From: Bacillota bacterium
GTDB lineage: Bacteria > Bacillota > Bacilli > Paenibacillales > UBA4045
Length of the DNA: 64,000 nucleotides
Assembly: GCA_023441055.1 (NCBI GenBank)
Contig: JAEZQY010000024.1
Location: 1-64,000 of the forward strand
Direction: 5' to 3'
Below are positions 62,901-64,000 of the stretch, in pieces. Position 1 is the first letter of the stretch. The number at the start of each line of letters is the position of its first letter. The notes beneath the pieces were generated by a model, which did not search any database, was not told where the DNA came from, and saw only the letters and a list, made by a program, of their open reading frames with translations. The position numbers were made by a program, and so were the translations under genes.

Positions 62901-64000
62901 CCCGGCCATGTCGAAATGATGCCTTGACCTGGGGCATGAACATCTGCTTGCTTGTTCGAAGATGGTACTAATTGATGATTCTCGCCTGTCGCTCCGACCG
63001 AGACTACACCGGGAAACGAGGCCGGATAGTAACCATCCACGATTTGCCCTTCATTGCCGGCCGCCGCAATAACCAATACATCTTGATCCACTGCATACTG
63101 CACCGCATCTTCTAATACCTTCGGAACAGAAGTAAATCGTTCTCCGAAACTGAGATTTATCGCTTTTACTCGCTGCCCTTCTGGCCCGCGCCAATCCACT
63201 GCAGCCACTACTGCTGCATAGATCGTTGACAGCTTCGCTTCCAGCTGTGCATTCAACGCTTTGATAGGCACTACATAGATCGGTTCGGAACCCGAAACGC
63301 CGGATGCGCCGAGCCCATTATTAACTGTCGCAACAATCGTTCCTGCAACATGAGTACCATGACCATGCTCATCCATCACGTCTGTTCGATTCACAGCATC
63401 TTCACGCACATTGATTCCTGCTGTTAATCTCCCCTGTAAGTCCTCATGGGCAGCATCAACCCCCGAGTCAATCACAGCAACATAAACAGGCTCAGCAATC
63501 TGCCCAGTTCTTAGACGATGTGATGCTAGGCGCTGCCATGCTGAACCGGCTTCTACCGTTACTAATCCCCATTCATTCATCACCTCTGGGTCATCAATTA
63601 AACCATTAGCCGTAACAACCTGATTCGGTTCCGCAAACAGCACTTGGGGATGTTTGGATAACTCAGCCTGTACAAATTGAAATTCTGCCAGCTTAGAAAA
63701 CGCAACTACATACATATGGTTATGTAACATGTGAACAGTGGTTGGTTCATACGATTGCAGTAACGTAATTTCATCCTGTACACTAAGCCCATCTTGAAGC
63801 TTAACTACCATTTCACCTATCGATTCATCTGTAGATTCATTGACATCAACTTCTTCCGATGCCCATTGAACGGGGATTTGCTCAGATCGGCGTTCAGCAG
63901 GTACAGTTACAATGCCGCTATTAACCTCACTTCCCGTATCGTAACCAGATAAGGCCTGAACCGACGCTCCTCCCAATCCGGGTAAACTACCGCTCAAAAA
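53963..64000 (-). CDS. giant cell-surface subtilase with fn3, propeller and SLH domains (5' end outside window)
   Basis: At least 3344 residues; the frame runs off the window, so signal peptide and start are not seen. Numbering from the window edge: inhibitor-like propeptide (~60-130), peptidase S8 with Asp177 (AVIDSG), His213 (HGHGTH), Asn315 (AAGNEG) and Ser376 (TGTSQATG); fn3 (~450-650), TolB-like propeller (~680-1075, 'ISADGRYVVYV' repeats), fn3 (~1110-1330), carboxypeptidase-like regulatory folds (~1510-1700), more fn3/Ig, a Lys/Asp-rich helical insert (~2350-2580), DUF5011 (~2810-2890), Pro-rich linker, three SLH repeats (~3150-3340) for wall anchoring. Confidence 0.88.
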   Translation of the reverse strand, partial: FLSGSLPGLGGASVQALSGYDTGSEVNSGIVTVPAERRSEQIPVQWASEEVDVNESTDESIGEMVVKLQDGLSVQDEITLLQSYEPTTVHMLHNHMYVVAFSKLAEFQFVQAELSKHPQVLFAEPNQVVTANGLIDDPEVMNEWGLVTVEAGSAWQRLASHRLRTGQIAEPVYVAVIDSGVDAAHEDLQGRLTAGINVREDAVNRTDVMDEHGHGTHVAGTIVATVNNGLGASGVSGSEPIYVVPIKALNAQLEAKLSTIYAAVVAAVDWRGPEGQRVKAINLSFGERFTSVPKVLEDAVQYAVDQDVLVIAAAGNEGQIVDGYYPASFPGVVSVGATGENHQLVPSSNKQADVHAPGQGIISTWPGNRYLSYTGTSQATGFVTAAAALLWSANPQLSVAEVKASLIQGQVARACDSGESTPTSECLVLSVDKALAAANIYGNDPIDQSADIAGGLSTFETGFGLMGGTGEFAYVAVVGIRPNQVELDWELSTFDVERYELFANGSKVGEVGGSKSFSIVAGLTEMTAYEFRVEAINSLGDRAISDTVTATTTQLMEATGNLQAEPSPYAVYLTWDEHAGVKALYPGVAIYYNIFRDGIKINTSHNSSTRFWDTNNNNYLIPNHNYSYKVVAVDFTGVELSEYSSPVQVTTSVAGLGITTKRLDRPIDQENPTPFATGATKPALTADGRYIVFHSKGGTKVTEEFVVPDHAVNQIYRLDQITSELTLISFQHDNAEMGKNADDYDAIPPSISADGQRIVFTSIANNLVPGDTNGKRDIFLYDGRQTPSRITRINLIEGGTNGGEAAEGIEAVDVAGHPVISADGNTVYFATKVKLLPGEHSTNYRALYAYEIDAMGRGSLSMTHDGQYRTVPSVLHGHAGFPSVSADGSTITFTITNSSSEQPQIYALDLLSDHAVLQHISNGHTTNSNNSHPGISADGRYVVYVNTATEYGVEKGRKVYVYDRTADERETISRHFYSGETLATNDKDVRPVISADGRYVAYASKVTDIVPQYTGSALTSQVYVYDRTKKKTYLASQSSSGVAGADDSSIPSLGMGAEGMRIAYEAYSHDLVSGYNGYHRQIYITTLLSTVLEASAPTWPSGSLLTAGNIGSGQMTLHWTPAEIQSGSISKYIIYDEADGSFVTEVGGGIHSTTITGLAPDQSYKFKVEARSEMGLETSDGPSVEATTALAQTGEALLVAELLPNGNSVRLTWEANATQTDVAKYEIKRRSDSGGWETIHITSDASNLSYDDRGLVLSTSYDYQVFAVLTSNDAIQHSIITSVTTAGLDIDAFAWHIAHYSKVRNMAPFGEDLNLTLKSRSGLSVSEAILSYKAYESGNLADKIAVIPLTETPAQSGTYTGGFPIIEGVSELTALTMKIGDASGNPLEANIPDFPVGILGGLEVDYDLTSYSDANLPTGLKVQLYSAQNAAVYTLPILNKEGKVPFHHVIPGTDYKVTLFQDGRIVHVIEDVVINSGVRSIASIPTIKLLSAFAVRVVNEQDQPLPSEKVTLSHSDGKLIGAAMTNAQGIAHAFGNQKLPTGTVVQVRIASDKQYQVSTKSIQVPITHETIDIKREVKMSFSGIIRGVLKDQHGVPIPNFSFALDKVDSFLSSTSSVRTNDHGEFSREIPEGIYKVIQPLNYVLVGADKQLTEIDVLEGQPVEINIVRKETSEYRLNLTLNTKYEGSDWETVDLHSPRNNDYFKNKNRNETHPVLHVLYYDKFRAVKGDVIKACIDGANVDLPGECKTVVAGDNSELNISFALESAERLVTGNIKDEIGYNWEAIVFKKLESGQRGNHVTSSIFKTPSIKLALTEPGTYIMQLYRRQSSRAAVKEIEFTIPASGILDLGTIELTQGNVFAGRLGNDAWIIDRGAALGTTATVRAMYRNGEPGFFASNAKMVVGLPEGLTLVPNSIVLNGVSVASDSVYGNSLILGDLRPDESGVVQFQVRLPAAMSAGDRSWNIPINMEFSGRKETIAVVDLNLQPVTLEVPERIGALTFTVSGRAPIGSYIDVYSEGEWLIGSVATEGGYWSSEITLPHKKDEYWYSIYAIASMENKDWMSDEALTLFEADQPRLMQMTLNQLTSQTHVGTKITVNTDGNMPVFPYVTILGKPMYVELKFNKPLQISNVVVRVDGLGEAPAIWRASDGIYVAELLLDRDVIRELGFIYVDYDVEGELSALSIGASVVPLDEADWAEEELKWNVDRDNDTVSAAAEAPSGQVEIEERFKVSLPKANNFEGNSVHRFITDSDSPLGSVYTSGSINGENIRLYGRVTLSMDRFSAQDQSVPYWTAGASLNTTAMTANSVELTWTPAMDEFWLQKYRIYQDGQLIATLPGNKTTMTVGNLTPGTSYNFEVEALDASGHVTSNKLVLPIEAGDMSAVMTKQEINQFAVKRAQVLATNEYIIRGANVKHFDTALDAYGKIKSVKDGTDIATNDDDEKKKKRLDDRLDEMDACRGIPPDAKKHMEDMVENVKKQYDIKAFAEAYSIGVGILGMVSGTAPVTGFILDLAMGDFIKDLKKKADKSAKELEELMDSWLSMDEAKCENDDDDDKKCPPGFDCRKKSGLPSRMSSPAAAPKWIYDPSGYVFEAVEDNRIAGVKTTIMYRPKTEQGELPAPWEFWNAEWYGQQNPMMTNSEGRYGWDVPPGMWQVIYEKDGYEPAYSEELEVLPPHFDVNEGLRSLSGPEIAYVDAIEGLGYIDLTFNKYVKVASITGHPTIDPSIALYGTDGDEPVLVETEITVLSEDIRLGAVGSGADGQELTLRARITLPGNRTLQFGDGYQLIVKAPLASYADRFMAEPYEAALEIKPKDTTPPVITMLGDGQIHLTIGEGYLESGAQAYDDRDGDLTNILEIGGDFVNIQQAGIYYVTYKVTDRVGNEGTATRKVTVNPLPVNATASVFGKQEVFAHNADRHAMLTLYHQTGAVVSTHVLQNNKRAHSFAVPAGDGYYVTQTVNGVESAISNKVDIKAGSIDPVVPEPVDPVDSTNPAGPIGPNVPEDSVSPTGPDAGYPIDATLDQTIVVDEGRLILHIPAGAIGGNVHKIQVHVETADGTPYPQTQGYTSLNSPAQISFTNEDEGGNITAITELLKPIQVTVKLDGTQASLANPGKIAAFILEQGSWRYVHGAFDSETNQYVVYLEQSGIIAVMLTNKTFSDIAGHWAQEIIEVMGGRGIVAGRSNNNFDPEAPITRAEYVALLTRVLHMNGLPEGTSAFTDVAKGDWYHGVIAAALSEQLVAGISETQFGPNLNITREQIAVLLQRAYAKVLASPRKPVSGVFNSTLASYVDGDQVSDWAQDGMSFTIRHGIIQGRSKDTIAPKAMASRAEAVVMLQRFMDVMWDEMNK

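Overview
The window looks like a chromosomal segment of a spore-former of the Paenibacillus type (Paenibacillaceae, Firmicutes). The basis is the gene families: S-layer-homology surface proteins, YesM/YesN-type two-component systems next to LplB/LplC-type sugar ABC permeases, YugN, UPF0316 and UPF0173 proteins, strong AGGAGG ribosome sites and CcpA (cre) boxes. No rRNA, tRNA, intact insertion sequence or CRISPR array was seen.

Layout. 1-5.7 kb: small metabolic genes (DUF6171-like zinc-ribbon protein, MFS exporter, UPF0173 hydrolase, AraC regulator, Gfo/Idh/MocA plus aldo-keto reductase pair). 5.7-17.3 kb: a 14-gene ethanolamine-utilisation (eut) microcompartment operon on the minus strand, in transcription order eutL, a second BMC protein, eutE, eutM, pduL-type eutD, a 270-aa eut protein, eutN, eutS, eutP, eutW, eutV, eutA, eutB, eutC. 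The operon lacks eutH, eutT/pduO, eutG and eutQ. 17.7-21.3 kb: class Ib ribonucleotide reductase nrdIEF, behind a textbook adenosylcobalamin riboswitch with a terminator and a candidate NrdR box. 21.8-23.9 kb: HxlR regulator preceded by three 18-bp direct repeats, a DsbA/FrnE-like protein, and a nuclease-like protein with a winged helix. 24.4-36.1 kb: two MFS transporters, YugN, a ChbG deacetylase, a lone PTS EIIC with a GH3 beta-glucosidase, a Rieske fusion protein with an aspartate dehydrogenase, UPF0316 and a membrane protein. 36.1-40.2 kb: a RelE-type toxin-antitoxin pair, then a graveyard (type III restriction Res remnant, chemotaxis-receptor tail), a lipoprotein and a deleted DNA-alkylation-repair pseudogene. 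40.3-46.4 kb: a carbohydrate ABC importer with its own YesMN-type sensor pair and CcpA sites. 46.5-64 kb: cell-surface genes, namely a decayed SLH gene, a lipoprotein/DUF4870 operon and a giant subtilase-SLH protein cut by the window end.

How it works together. The eut and nrd blocks are both tied to vitamin B12. EutBC needs adenosylcobalamin. The B12 riboswitch should shut off the B12-independent reductase when the cofactor is plentiful, presumably because a B12-dependent class II reductase exists elsewhere. In the sugar import block CcpA would repress the solute-binding protein and probably the permeases. The surface block shows repeated duplication and decay: an SLH pseudogene followed by a 3' scrap of DUF4870 mirrors the intact SLH-lipoprotein-DUF4870 order 7 kb away.

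The strongest points for follow-up are the B12 riboswitch on nrdIEF, the repeated hairpins in and before the eut operon, the HxlR operator array, the Rieske-helical protein with its dehydrogenase partner, and the gene remnants hidden in apparently empty DNA.
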